Source of the DNA: Marinobacter sp.
GTDB lineage: Bacteria > Pseudomonadota > Gammaproteobacteria > Pseudomonadales > Oleiphilaceae
DNA: 64,000 nt
Direction of reading: 5' to 3'
NCBI RefSeq assembly: GCF_014859525.1
Contig: NZ_JACUUB010000001.1
Coordinates: 1-64,000, forward strand
Shown piece by piece: positions 31,655 to 42,507 of the stretch (its first letter is position 1; each line of letters opens with the position of its first letter). The notes under the pieces were generated by a model. That model did not search any database, had not been told where the DNA came from, and saw nothing but the letters and a program-made list of their open reading frames with translations. The position numbers were made by a program, and so were the translations under genes.

Positions 31655-32281
31655 TCAGGCTCCTTCCACGTCGATTTCACGGTCACCATGAACCACTTCC
31701 ACCAGTTTGATGGCTTCCTGCTCCATGTTAACCACCAGTTCATCAACGCGGCGGATGAAATAACGGTGGCAGATCAGCGCCGGGATAGCGACGCTCAGAC
31801 CTGCAGCGGTGGTGATCAAGGCCTCGGAAATACCACCGGCAAGATTGCCGGCATCGCCAACACCTGCCAATTGGATCTCGGCGAACACCTTGATCATACC
31901 AATGACGGTGCCAAGCAGCCCCAGTAACGGCGCAATCGTAGCGATCGTACCCAGAGGGTTCAGAAAACGCTCTAGCTCATGAATAACCTGACTGGCTTCA
32001 TGCTCAATGCTTTCTTTCATGATGTCCCGGCCATGCTTGGCATTAATCAGCCCGCCAGCCAGGATACGCCCAAGAGGAGAAGACCCCTGAAGCGCTTTGA
32101 GCTTGCGCCCGTTAAGTTCTTTTTTCTTTATCCAGCGCCAGAGTTCATTGATTGACTGGACCGGAGCTACCCTTGAGGGCCGCAGAGTCCAGAATCGCTC
32201 CAGAACGATGGCAAGCGCCAGAATGGAACAGGCAACAATCGGCACCATCAGGATGCCACCGGCTTTCAACAGCTCGAACAC
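31655..32281 (-). CDS. exbB: ExbB/TolQ-family proton channel protein
   Basis: 208-aa MotA/TolQ/ExbB protein with three membrane segments: residues 7-27, about 110-140 (TIAPLLGLLGTVIGMI) and about 155-185. The GTG start has GGGAG 7 nt upstream. It is paired with exbD and is a paralogue of the tolQ at 4602-5288. It lies 72 bp after comEC on the same strand and probably begins the tight exbBD-msbA-lpxK-kdsB-murB operon. Confidence 0.92.
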   Translation of the reverse strand: MFELLKAGGILMVPIVACSILALAIVLERFWTLRPSRVAPVQSINELWRWIKKKELNGRKLKALQGSSPLGRILAGGLINAKHGRDIMKESIEHEASQVIHELERFLNPLGTIATIAPLLGLLGTVIGMIKVFAEIQLAGVGDAGNLAGGISEALITTAAGLSVAIPALICHRYFIRRVDELVVNMEQEAIKLVEVVHGDREIDVEGA

Positions 32282-32353
32282 GCTTGATCTCCCTGATTAG
32301 TTACAAGCCGCGCTACTTTAGCATAGGTGCCGGTTGAGGCCACACCTGGAATG

Positions 32354-34810
32354 TCACGGACTATTGCATTGATCCCGGGTAAGCCCCCGGCCGCCTATCC
32401 AAAAACGTGAAGCATGCCGCAGTTCACTGATTTTCGGGCCATCTTGATTGAGCTCAATCGTAATCTCACCGGCACAGGCGGTGTTCAAAGCCTGCACATC
32501 TGCAGCCTGGTAACGACTCATAACATCTGGGTGCGGGTGGCCAAAACGATGGCGATAACCGGCGGTGTAGATCACCCAGTCAGCCCGCAAGGCACTCACC
32601 CAGGTGGCCGATGAAGACGTCTTGCTGCCATGATGGGGAGCCAGCACCATTCGATGAGCAACGGCCTGATCAAACCAATCGACACCGTCTGGGCCAAGCA
32701 TTTCAGCTTCTTGCCGGCGAGTAATATCGCCAGTCAGCCACAGGTCGGTGGACGACACCGCGTGGTAGACACGCAGTACGCAGGAGGCGTCGTTACCTGG
32801 CCGCCCGGAGTTAGAGCGCCAGAATTCAAACGCCAGATCCTGCCAGGTGAAACCTTGCTGCGGGCACGGCTCGACCGCAAACCCGGAGCGATTGCCCAAC
32901 TTGTCGGCAATCGCCTCCGGCTCGCCACTGCTGATCAATCCAATCTCAAAAGCAGACGCGAGCAGCCCAAGCCCTCCCGAGTGGTCGCTATCAGCGTGGC
33001 TCAGCACCAGATGATCGATTCGATTGACTCCAAGGGCCTTAAGACCGGGAATCAGAGTGGACTCCACCGCAGAGAACACACCACGTACCTCCGGGCCAGT
33101 ATCGTAAATCAGCACGTTGTCATCGACTCGCACAAGAACCGACAACCCTTGTCCGACATCCCAGATGCGGATTTCCGGCCGTTCAACCATCGGATTGGAC
33201 GTTACTTGAGCACCTGCGGCCGCCAACAACCCCCAGGCGCCCAAAAGGCTTGCGGCCATCAGGCGAAACCTTTGGTCCGGGTAACGAAGCACAAGCAAAA
33301 TCACGCCTGCCAGCACTGCCAACAGCAGGGGCGCCGCCGTGGGTGCCAACAACGCGACAGGAGCGGCCAGGGCTTCGACCCACTCCAGCCAGACCATGAG
33401 CAGACCGAGCACCGAATCAAAACCAAAAATGACCCAATCCGTTAAGGCACCCCCGGAAAGCAGTATCAGGAAGGTCCCGGCGAACAATGCGGGCATCACC
33501 ACCAATGACACCCACGGGATCGCCAGCAGGTTCGCGAGCAAGCCCGCCACAGGCTGCGATTGCCCCAACCCTGCCAACAATGGCCACAGGCCCGCAAACA
33601 CTGCCAACTGCGCAAGCACAAGCCCCTTGAGCCAGCCTGGAGCGCCCAATCGACCGGTGAACACCAGCAACAGCACACCGACCGCTCCGAACGACAACCA
33701 GAACCCTTGATCGAGCGGTGCAAAAGGGTCCATTAACAGAACGATGAACAGCGCTACCGAAAAGGGCCGCCAGGCAGAGACGTCCCGAGCCACCAAAAGG
33801 TACCAGCCACCCACAATAACCATGATCAGGGCCCGCCGGGTTGGCACCGAGAACCCGGCCACAAGGGCGTATATCAGACAGGCCGCTGCCACCAGGATAA
33901 ACGCCGCCTTCCGCCTTGCCCGCTCCCCGCCCCAGCGGGCCGGCGCGGCTAACAAAAGCCTGCGCACAATCAACCCTGCCCCGATAGCCACCAACCCAAG
34001 ATGCAGCCCAGAGATCGCGACAAGGTGAATCGTTCCGGTCGCCCTGAGCGTATGCCAGTGTTCGTCGGTCAAATGACCACGATTGCCAATCAGTAGCGAC
34101 GCAATTAACGGGTATTGTCGGGCATCAGAAAACCGCTGATGAACAGCCTGCGCCACCGACTGATGCCATTGATGGTATTGGCAATGCCAGCCACAGGTGA
34201 CAAAGGGAGCATCACTGACGCCCCTGACGGTGCCTGTGGCGCGGTAGCCGTGCCGGAACAACCAGTCCTCGTAACGAAAACCGTTGCTGTTCAGCGTTCC
34301 ATGGGGCTGTTTCAATACGACGTCTAACCGGAGCCGATGTCCGGGCAGCGCCTGGCCATCACGGCCATACCAGGCCAACCGGATTTTGTGGGGAAGGCGC
34401 TGAGGGTCTATACGGTCATCCGGATGGTGCCAACGGGAAACGCAAAGACTGAATCGAAGACTGCCAAAGCTTCCTGCTTGCGGCAGGTCACACAGGTAGC
34501 CAGATACCGTAATGCGCGCGCCCTCAAGCTCCCCGGGCAACCGCTCAGACAACCGGGCATTGGCATGCCAGCAAGCCCAGGCCAGACCCAGTAACAAACA
34601 CAATGCCCAAAGGCTGGTCCGCTTGAGCCATAACGACTTGCCGCAAATGACACCCCCGGTAACAACCAATATGGCGAGAAACAAGATCGGATACGGTGGT
34701 AAAACTGTCAGCTGATACAGTAAGATAACGCCGCACGAGAACGCGATAATACCGGCAACACTGCCCGCGCCAGTTTCAAGCGTGTGATCATCGCAAAGCA
34801 GATAGGACAA
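32354..34810 (-). CDS. comEC: ComEC/Rec2-family DNA uptake channel protein
   Basis: Inner-membrane DNA translocation protein, 818 aa from a TTG at 34810, chosen because GGAGG lies 7 nt upstream; longer starts overlap the divergent DUF2062 gene. Order: N-terminal DUF4131/OB region (about 20-180), multi-helix competence domain (about 220-500, with LVAISGLHLGLVAIG), then a metallo-beta-lactamase-like domain (about 560-800) with LSHADSDHSGG and APHHGSKTSS. This suggests competence for transformation, although no pilus genes are in view. Confidence 0.93.
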   Translation of the reverse strand: MSYLLCDDHTLETGAGSVAGIIAFSCGVILLYQLTVLPPYPILFLAILVVTGGVICGKSLWLKRTSLWALCLLLGLAWACWHANARLSERLPGELEGARITVSGYLCDLPQAGSFGSLRFSLCVSRWHHPDDRIDPQRLPHKIRLAWYGRDGQALPGHRLRLDVVLKQPHGTLNSNGFRYEDWLFRHGYRATGTVRGVSDAPFVTCGWHCQYHQWHQSVAQAVHQRFSDARQYPLIASLLIGNRGHLTDEHWHTLRATGTIHLVAISGLHLGLVAIGAGLIVRRLLLAAPARWGGERARRKAAFILVAAACLIYALVAGFSVPTRRALIMVIVGGWYLLVARDVSAWRPFSVALFIVLLMDPFAPLDQGFWLSFGAVGVLLLVFTGRLGAPGWLKGLVLAQLAVFAGLWPLLAGLGQSQPVAGLLANLLAIPWVSLVVMPALFAGTFLILLSGGALTDWVIFGFDSVLGLLMVWLEWVEALAAPVALLAPTAAPLLLAVLAGVILLVLRYPDQRFRLMAASLLGAWGLLAAAGAQVTSNPMVERPEIRIWDVGQGLSVLVRVDDNVLIYDTGPEVRGVFSAVESTLIPGLKALGVNRIDHLVLSHADSDHSGGLGLLASAFEIGLISSGEPEAIADKLGNRSGFAVEPCPQQGFTWQDLAFEFWRSNSGRPGNDASCVLRVYHAVSSTDLWLTGDITRRQEAEMLGPDGVDWFDQAVAHRMVLAPHHGSKTSSSATWVSALRADWVIYTAGYRHRFGHPHPDVMSRYQAADVQALNTACAGEITIELNQDGPKISELRHASRFWIGGRGLTRDQCNSP

Positions 34811-34891
34811 TCCTTGTCCTCCAGTTCGTAAGCCCGGCATTTTTTGATGTGCCGGATAATATTCATCGAGACGCAACAGGCCGAACTTCCG

Positions 34892-35449
34892 ATGCCCAAG
34901 AAGTTCATGAAACGGTATCTGCCAACTCCGGAGAAAGTGCAATCGATAGAATCATTGCGCTTTCTTGGCCATATCCTTCATGAACCCAACCTTTGGCACA
35001 TCAATCGTCACAGCGTGTCGCGGGCTTTTCTGATTGGCATTTTTCTGACCTTTATCCCGATGCCATTTCAGATGGTTGCTGCCTCCTTTATGGCGATCTG
35101 GATTAATGCCAACCTGCCTCTATCGGTGGCGCTGGTCTGGATCAGCAACCCGCTGACCATGCCCCCCATCTTCTATTTCAACTACAAAGTCGGCGCCTGG
35201 ATACTCGATCGACCGGTCCTGGCTTTCGAGTTTCAGCTGTCCTGGTCCTGGCTGAGCAGCCGCCTGATGGAGATCGGGGTGCCGCTGTATGTTGGCTCAA
35301 TCGTCGTGGCGACCATGGCTGGCTGCTCAGCTTACATGGTCATCCAGTTTCTGTGGCGGCGAAAAATTCGCACCGACTGGCAGGTTCGCCGCCACGCCCG
35401 AAAGATGCGCAAAAAAGCCCGTAAAGAGGCCCGCGATCAGGCTTCCTGA
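34892..35449 (+). CDS. DUF2062 domain-containing membrane protein
   Basis: Small inner-membrane protein of 185 aa from the ATG at 34892. The core has at least two hydrophobic segments (around 45-100 and 125-150) with motifs VSRAFLIGIFLTFIPMPFQM and ISNPLTMPPIFYFNY typical of DUF2062. The C-terminal tail is very basic (RRHARKMRKKARKEAR). The function is unknown. It is the only plus-strand gene between comEC and lolD and overlaps lolD tail-to-tail by 13 bp. Pseudomonas has a homologue in the same place. Confidence 0.88.
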   Translation: MPKKFMKRYLPTPEKVQSIESLRFLGHILHEPNLWHINRHSVSRAFLIGIFLTFIPMPFQMVAASFMAIWINANLPLSVALVWISNPLTMPPIFYFNYKVGAWILDRPVLAFEFQLSWSWLSSRLMEIGVPLYVGSIVVATMAGCSAYMVIQFLWRRKIRTDWQVRRHARKMRKKARKEARDQAS

Positions 35450-36144
35450 ATAAGCCGTCCCTGCTCAAGGCGCAACACCCGCCCCAAACTCCGAGCCATC
35501 TTCATGTCATGGGTGACCATCACAAAGGCGATGCCCGACTGATCTCTGAGATCCTCGATCAATGCCCGAATGCCCTCTCCTGTATGCTCATCCAGATTGC
35601 CGGTCGGCTCATCCATCAAAACGCAGTCCGGCTCGTTCACCAGGGCGCGGGCGATAGCCACTCGCTGGCGCTCACCGCCGGACAGCTCCGAAGGCTTGTG
35701 CCTCAAGCGTTCGCCAAGCCCTACCTTCACCAACAATGATTCTGCCTTGGCTTTGGCCGTCGCCAGAGGCTGCCCACCTAAAGCACAGGGCATCATAACA
35801 TTCTCCAGTGCCGAAAACTCTGGAAGCAGGTGGTGAAACTGATACACGAAGCCAAGGTGGCCATTACGGAACCTGGCTCGACCTGCCTCCGACAACCGAT
35901 GGATGTCCTCGCCACAAATGTGAATCTGCCCGGAGGAGGGACGGTCCAGCCCGCCTAACAAATTCAGCAGGGTGGTTTTACCCGCGCCGCTGCTACCCAC
36001 AATGGCCACGGTCTCGCCGGCAGACACCTCCAGAGAGATATCGGAGAAGATGGTCAGTACTTCCGGTCCCTCAGAGTAAGTTCGGGTTACCTGTCGACAG
36101 TCAATGACCAGGGGCTTGCCCGCGCTCTGTTCAGTATTACTCAT
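35437..36144 (-). CDS. lolD: Lipoprotein-releasing system ATP-binding protein LolD
   Basis: ABC ATPase that drives release of outer-membrane lipoproteins to LolA, 235 aa from the ATG at 36144. Walker A GSSGAGKTT, Q-loop FVYQFHHLLPEFSALENVMMP (seen in part), signature LSGGERQR and Walker B CVLMDEPTGNLDEHTGE are present. The LolD motif around HHLLPEF is typical of contact with the permease. The start overlaps the permease stop by 8 bp. Confidence 0.97.
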   Translation of the reverse strand: MSNTEQSAGKPLVIDCRQVTRTYSEGPEVLTIFSDISLEVSAGETVAIVGSSGAGKTTLLNLLGGLDRPSSGQIHICGEDIHRLSEAGRARFRNGHLGFVYQFHHLLPEFSALENVMMPCALGGQPLATAKAKAESLLVKVGLGERLRHKPSELSGGERQRVAIARALVNEPDCVLMDEPTGNLDEHTGEGIRALIEDLRDQSGIAFVMVTHDMKMARSLGRVLRLEQGRLIQEA

Positions 36145-37381
36145 AACGCAAAGCCTCCGCCGGTTCAATTCTCGATGCCCGCCATGCCGGATAGATGGTT
36201 GCCAACAGGCTCAAAGCGAACCCGGCGCCACTGATGATTGCTACATCATTCCATTGCAACTGGGACGGCAGGTAACTGATAAAATAAACATCCGCACTCA
36301 AAAACTGATGCCCCATCAGATCTTCAAGCCAGGCAATGAACGCGCTGATATTCAAGGCACCGACAATACCCAGGACCGTGCCCATCAGGGTGCCGAACAC
36401 ACCGATCACCGCACCCTGAATAATAAATATCCGCATCACGCGGCCCGGCGTTGCGCCCATGGTTCGCAGAATGGCAATGTCGGCGGTTTTGTCCGTCACC
36501 ACCATCACCAAAGTGGACACGATGTTGAACGCCGCCACCGCTACAATAAACATCAACAACAGTCCGATCATGGTCTTTTCCATACGGATCGCCTGGAACA
36601 GATTACCGTGGGTGCGAGTCCAGTCCGACACGTAATAGCGCCCACCCAAATCCTGGGCAACCTGATTCACCACCCGTGGTGCGGCAAACAGATCATCCAC
36701 CAGCAAACGCACACCTTCGGCCCGACCACCGGTGCGCATCAGTCGAGCGGCGTCATCCATATGAATCAAGGCATAGTTGCCATCAAGTTCAGCGCCAACA
36801 CTGAAAATACCTTTTACAGTGAAGCGTTTGAGCCTGGGCAAGACCCCGGCCGGGGTCACAGACGCCTCTGGCAGAACGACGGTCAACTTGTCGCCCACCT
36901 GCAGGCGCAAACTGGAGGCCATCAACCGGCCAACGATGATGCCAAATTCACCGGATTTCAGCTGATCCAGCCCACCCTCAATAAAGTGATTTTCAATGAT
37001 CGATACGGTAGCTTCCTGTTCCGGCAGGATACCGCTAAGCATCACACCCCGAACCTCGCCACCACCGGTCACCATGCCCTGCCCCTGGATAAAAGGCGCT
37101 GCAGCCAGTACCCGTGGGTGCTCCTGAACCCGGCGATCCACCTCTTCCCAGTCTTCGAGGGGACCGGAGGCGCCTTGAATGGTGGCATGGGGCACCATGC
37201 CCAGAATGCGTTGCTTCAACTCCCGGTCAAAACCGTTCATCACAGACAACACGATAATCAGTACGGCCACCCCGAGCATCAGCCCGAGCATGGAAGTCAG
37301 GGATATAAAGGATATAAAGTGATTACGCCGTTTGGCTGCGGTATACCGCAAACCAATATAGAACGATAACGGTCTGAACAT
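36137..37381 (-). CDS. Lipoprotein-releasing ABC permease (LolC/LolE/LolF type)
   Basis: Four-helix ABC permease of 414 aa from the ATG at 37381. Helix 1 (about 25-50, SLTSMLGLMLGVAVLIIVLS) precedes a large periplasmic domain (about 50-265) and three C-terminal helices around 270-400. Only one permease gene accompanies lolD here, whereas enterics and Pseudomonas have both lolC and lolE; it may therefore be a LolF-type permease acting as a homodimer, unless a second gene is elsewhere. It is divergent from the PilZ gene. Confidence 0.93.
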   Translation of the reverse strand: MFRPLSFYIGLRYTAAKRRNHFISFISLTSMLGLMLGVAVLIIVLSVMNGFDRELKQRILGMVPHATIQGASGPLEDWEEVDRRVQEHPRVLAAAPFIQGQGMVTGGGEVRGVMLSGILPEQEATVSIIENHFIEGGLDQLKSGEFGIIVGRLMASSLRLQVGDKLTVVLPEASVTPAGVLPRLKRFTVKGIFSVGAELDGNYALIHMDDAARLMRTGGRAEGVRLLVDDLFAAPRVVNQVAQDLGGRYYVSDWTRTHGNLFQAIRMEKTMIGLLLMFIVAVAAFNIVSTLVMVVTDKTADIAILRTMGATPGRVMRIFIIQGAVIGVFGTLMGTVLGIVGALNISAFIAWLEDLMGHQFLSADVYFISYLPSQLQWNDVAIISGAGFALSLLATIYPAWRASRIEPAEALRYE

Positions 37382-37502
37382 GAGGAGATGCCTGTCGCTG
37401 CCTTCAGATCTGTCGTGGCTTGATATCCCGGGCCGCTTACTCACACCCGGGAAACTGCTAAACTATTCTCAATTAATAACAAATCAGCCCAGCGGAGACA
37501 GA

Positions 37503-38090
37503 ATGCCAGGCTCGCGCGCAACGCACCCGACCAAGGAATCCAAAGCCGATCGACGAGAGTATTTTCGGATCGAGGACCACATTGGCCTGGAAATCCGCAG
37601 GCTCACTCAGGGCCAGGACAACGATCCGGATCCGTTTAATGGCACGCCACTGGAGAGCCTCAAAGCTGAGTTTCGCCGGCTTGACCAAGACGTCAAAGCA
37701 CACCTGGCCAGTTTGGCTGAGCGCGACCGCTTGCTAACCGGACTGGTCAAATCGATGAACAGCAAGCTCGACACGCTGGCGCGCATTATCGCCTTTGAGC
37801 AAAATCCGTTGCAACCGGAAGACTGGCAGGATGTGACTCTGAGCGAAGGTGGACTGTCTTTCTGCAGCAGCACTCGAGCCTGGAACAAAGGCGACCGGAT
37901 CGCCGTGCGGATGACGCTACCACCGGAGCTCTACCAGCCGCAAGCACTTGCAGAAGTTCTCACCGCTGAACCGGATGACCGGGGTGGAGCAAGGGTTCAC
38001 ACCGAATTTGTAAAACTGGAAGACAGCGATCGCCAACAAATTGCCCGCCATGTGATGCGCTGGCAAATCCGACAACGGCAAAAAGAGTAG
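37503..38090 (+). CDS. PilZ-like domain protein
   Basis: 195-aa cytoplasmic protein, start ATG at 37503 with GGAG 5 nt upstream. The N-terminal RREYFR fits the c-di-GMP RxxxR motif. A helical stretch of about 80 residues follows (LKAEFRRLDQDVKAHLASLA), then a C-terminal beta-rich part with TLSEGGLSF, which matches [D/N]xSxxG except that Thr replaces Asp/Asn. The usual PilZ barrel therefore appears interrupted by a helical insert. A PilZ gene beside lol genes is also known in Pseudomonas. Ligand binding is uncertain. Confidence 0.8.
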   Translation: MPGSRATHPTKESKADRREYFRIEDHIGLEIRRLTQGQDNDPDPFNGTPLESLKAEFRRLDQDVKAHLASLAERDRLLTGLVKSMNSKLDTLARIIAFEQNPLQPEDWQDVTLSEGGLSFCSSTRAWNKGDRIAVRMTLPPELYQPQALAEVLTAEPDDRGGARVHTEFVKLEDSDRQQIARHVMRWQIRQRQKE

Positions 38091-38191
38091 AATCGAAAAA
38101 ACGCTGACTTTTCCTCGTTTTTCCGAGATATTACGTTTTATCCATGTCCTGCGGGTTGTCTCGCAGGGAACAGGCATTAATGGAGAACCCA

Positions 38192-38497
38192 ATGAAGAGC
38201 AAGCACAATCTGATCGCCGCTATGGCCCTGACGTCGTTGATTTCAGCTGGTGTGGCCAGTCACGTTCACGCTGAAGAGCTCACCATTCCGGTTGGCAGCC
38301 AGGCTGACCGTAGCGAAATCAGCCTGCCCTCCACCGGCATGAGCCAGGACTCGGTGCGAAATCGCTGGGGTGCACCACAAGAAATGAAAGGCCCGGTTGG
38401 CGAACCGCCGATCAGCCAGTGGCACTACCCGAACTTCATCGTCTATTTCGAGCATAACCAGGTACTGCATTCCGTCGTTAAACGTAACCGCAAATAA
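38192..38497 (+). CDS. Small exported BamE/SmpA-like protein
   Basis: 101-aa protein from the ATG at 38192 (GGAG 6 nt upstream). The Sec signal peptide ends near residue 27 (VHA), with no lipobox, so it is probably soluble in the periplasm. The mature part contains GMSQDSVRNRWGAP, then WHYPNFIVYFEHNQVLHSVV, a pattern like the SmpA/OmlA (BamE-type) fold. Function unknown. It is flanked by the PilZ gene and aguA, with no overlap with either. Confidence 0.75.
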   Translation: MKSKHNLIAAMALTSLISAGVASHVHAEELTIPVGSQADRSEISLPSTGMSQDSVRNRWGAPQEMKGPVGEPPISQWHYPNFIVYFEHNQVLHSVVKRNRK

Positions 38498-38592
38498 CTT
38501 TTCTGAGAGTTCAATTTTCTCTGTTCATGGCCTGACGTTATCGCAACGGTCAGATAGAATGGCGACTTTTGCGAACCAAGGTGACGAATACA

Positions 38593-39645
38593 GTGACTTC
38601 CAAGCGAGTGTTGCCTGCGGAGTGGGCACCCCAGAGTGCGGTTATGTTGACCTGGCCACACCCGGGCACCGACTGGGCCCGAATGATGGCCGAGGTCGAG
38701 CCGGTGTTTCTGACCATTGCCCGACAAGTGCTGCGATTTGAGCATCTGCTGATCAGCTGCGAGTTTGTGGTCAGGTTGCAGGAGCTGCAACGGGAGCTGA
38801 ACGAGTTTGCTGTGGCCGAAGACCTGCCCGGGCGGGTCATCACCGTGCCTGCACCCGCCAACGACACCTGGGCACGAGATCACGGCCCGATTACCGTAGA
38901 CACTGGCGACGGCCCGGTCGTGCTTGATTTCAGCTTCAACGCCTGGGGTGGCAAGTTCCCCTGGGAGAAAGACAACGCACTCAATCAGCACTTGGCTAAT
39001 GCCCGAGTGTTTGGCAAGCATCCGCTGCAATCGGTTGCGTTTGTGCTCGAAGGCGGCTCTATTGAGTCTGATGGCGACGGCACCATTCTTACCACCAGTG
39101 AATGCATGCTGACGCCGTCAAGAAACCCCTCCATGGATCGCTCCGCCATTGAGCAGCTGCTATCGGAGATGCTCGGGGCAGACCGCATGCTCTGGCTCAA
39201 TCATGGGTATCTGGCCGGGGATGATACCGACAGCCACATCGACACACTGGCTCGCTTCTGCGCCCGCGATCATATCTGTTATGTGGCCTGCCCGGATGTG
39301 GCAGACGAACATTACAGAGCACTGGCGGCCATGGAAGACGAACTGAAAGAATTTCAGCAAAGAGACGGCAGCCCCTACAAGCTCACGGCGCTGCCCTGGC
39401 CAGACGCCATCTACGATGAAGACGGCGAGCGCTTGCCGGCCACCTATGCAAACTTCCTGATTATTAACGGGGCCGTTTTACTGCCGGTCTACGATGTACC
39501 TCAGGATCAGGAGGCTATCCGCATCATGGCGGATATCTTCCCGAACCGGGAGATCATCCCGATCAACTGCCGACCGCTGATCCACCAACATGGCAGTCTG
39601 CATTGCGTCACTATGCAGATTCCTGCAGGCGTGGTGACTTTATGA
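38593..39645 (+). CDS. aguA: Agmatine deiminase
   Basis: Hydrolyses agmatine to N-carbamoylputrescine and ammonia; 350 aa from a GTG at 38593 with AAGGTGA 8 nt upstream (an earlier in-frame TTG at 38569 and GTG at 38581 are possible). Family motifs include DTWARDHGP and LEGGSIESDGDGT; the nucleophilic Cys is near residue 338 in GSLHCVTMQ. The stop overlaps aguB (ATGA), giving a two-gene route from agmatine to putrescine. Confidence 0.95.
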   Translation: MTSKRVLPAEWAPQSAVMLTWPHPGTDWARMMAEVEPVFLTIARQVLRFEHLLISCEFVVRLQELQRELNEFAVAEDLPGRVITVPAPANDTWARDHGPITVDTGDGPVVLDFSFNAWGGKFPWEKDNALNQHLANARVFGKHPLQSVAFVLEGGSIESDGDGTILTTSECMLTPSRNPSMDRSAIEQLLSEMLGADRMLWLNHGYLAGDDTDSHIDTLARFCARDHICYVACPDVADEHYRALAAMEDELKEFQQRDGSPYKLTALPWPDAIYDEDGERLPATYANFLIINGAVLLPVYDVPQDQEAIRIMADIFPNREIIPINCRPLIHQHGSLHCVTMQIPAGVVTL

Positions 39646-40565
39646 GCAACACACCCGACGACAACCAACTTAGCATCGCCGCGATCCAGCAAAAATGCAG
39701 CGCGGATAAGGCTGCCAGCCTCGCCACCTCGGAAGTGCTGATTCGCGAAGCGGCGAAAGGTGGAGCCCAGCTGATTGTTCTACAGGAGCTGCACGCCACG
39801 CTGTATTTTTGCCAGACTGAAGACACCGCCGTGTTTGAGCTGGCTGAACCCATCCCGGGGCCAACCAGCAACCGGTTGTCTGCCTTGGCAAAGGAGCTCG
39901 GCATTGTTCTGGTCGGTTCCATTTTCGAACGCCGGATGAACGGCGTTTACCACAACACAGCCGTGGTGTTTGATACCGACGGCAGCCTGGCCGGCATCTA
40001 CCGTAAAATGCACATCCCTGATGATCCGGGCTTCTACGAAAAATTCTATTTTACACCTGGCGATGCCCGGTTTAACGAGGGACATAGCGGGTTCACCCCC
40101 ATTGAAACATCCCTTGGCAAACTCGGTGTACTGGTGTGCTGGGATCAATGGTACCCAGAAGCCGCACGCCTGATGGCATTAGCCGGCGCAGACCTGCTGA
40201 TTTACCCCACCGCCATCGGCTGGGACATCACCGATGAGCCCGATGAACAAGCCCGCCAGCTTGAGGCCTGGGTAACCGTGCAGCGGGGTCATGCGATCGC
40301 CAACAACTTGCCAGTCATCGCCCCCAACCGCGTTGGTACAGAACCAGACCCGTCGGGCCAAAGCAACGGCATCCGCTTCTGGGGCAACAGCTTCATTTGT
40401 GGGCCCCAAGGTGAGTTTTTGGCACGGGCTGACGAACACAGTGAATCCATTCTTACCGCAACCCTGGACCGCAACCGTACCGAATCTGTTCGTCGCATAT
40501 GGCCGTATTTCCGTGATCGACGTATTGATGCCTACGAAGACATTCTCAAACGGGTACGGGACTGA
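39642..40565 (+). CDS. aguB: N-carbamoylputrescine amidase
   Basis: Nitrilase-superfamily amidase producing putrescine, CO2 and ammonia; 307 aa from the ATG at 39642, which overlaps the aguA stop. The Glu-Lys-Cys triad is visible in VLQELHA, YRKMHIPDDPGFYEKFYF (split here as YRKMHIPDD and FYEKFYF) and VLVCWDQWYPE. Length is normal. It is translationally coupled to aguA. Confidence 0.96.
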   Translation: MSNTPDDNQLSIAAIQQKCSADKAASLATSEVLIREAAKGGAQLIVLQELHATLYFCQTEDTAVFELAEPIPGPTSNRLSALAKELGIVLVGSIFERRMNGVYHNTAVVFDTDGSLAGIYRKMHIPDDPGFYEKFYFTPGDARFNEGHSGFTPIETSLGKLGVLVCWDQWYPEAARLMALAGADLLIYPTAIGWDITDEPDEQARQLEAWVTVQRGHAIANNLPVIAPNRVGTEPDPSGQSNGIRFWGNSFICGPQGEFLARADEHSESILTATLDRNRTESVRRIWPYFRDRRIDAYEDILKRVRD

Positions 40566-40572
40566 AATCTGC

Positions 40573-42491
<1,919 letters not shown>

Positions 42492-42507
42492 CACGGGCAG
42501 CAAAGCG

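Noticed and set aside
34708-34908. A 66-codon minus-strand frame with DCPIC near the comEC start
   Set aside because: It overlaps the comEC ribosome site and 5' coding region in another frame and has no family match that I recognise; the Cys residues are likely incidental.
36104-37369. A 421-codon plus-strand open frame
   Set aside because: It runs antisense to the Lol permease gene, has no ribosome site and no recognisable protein features.
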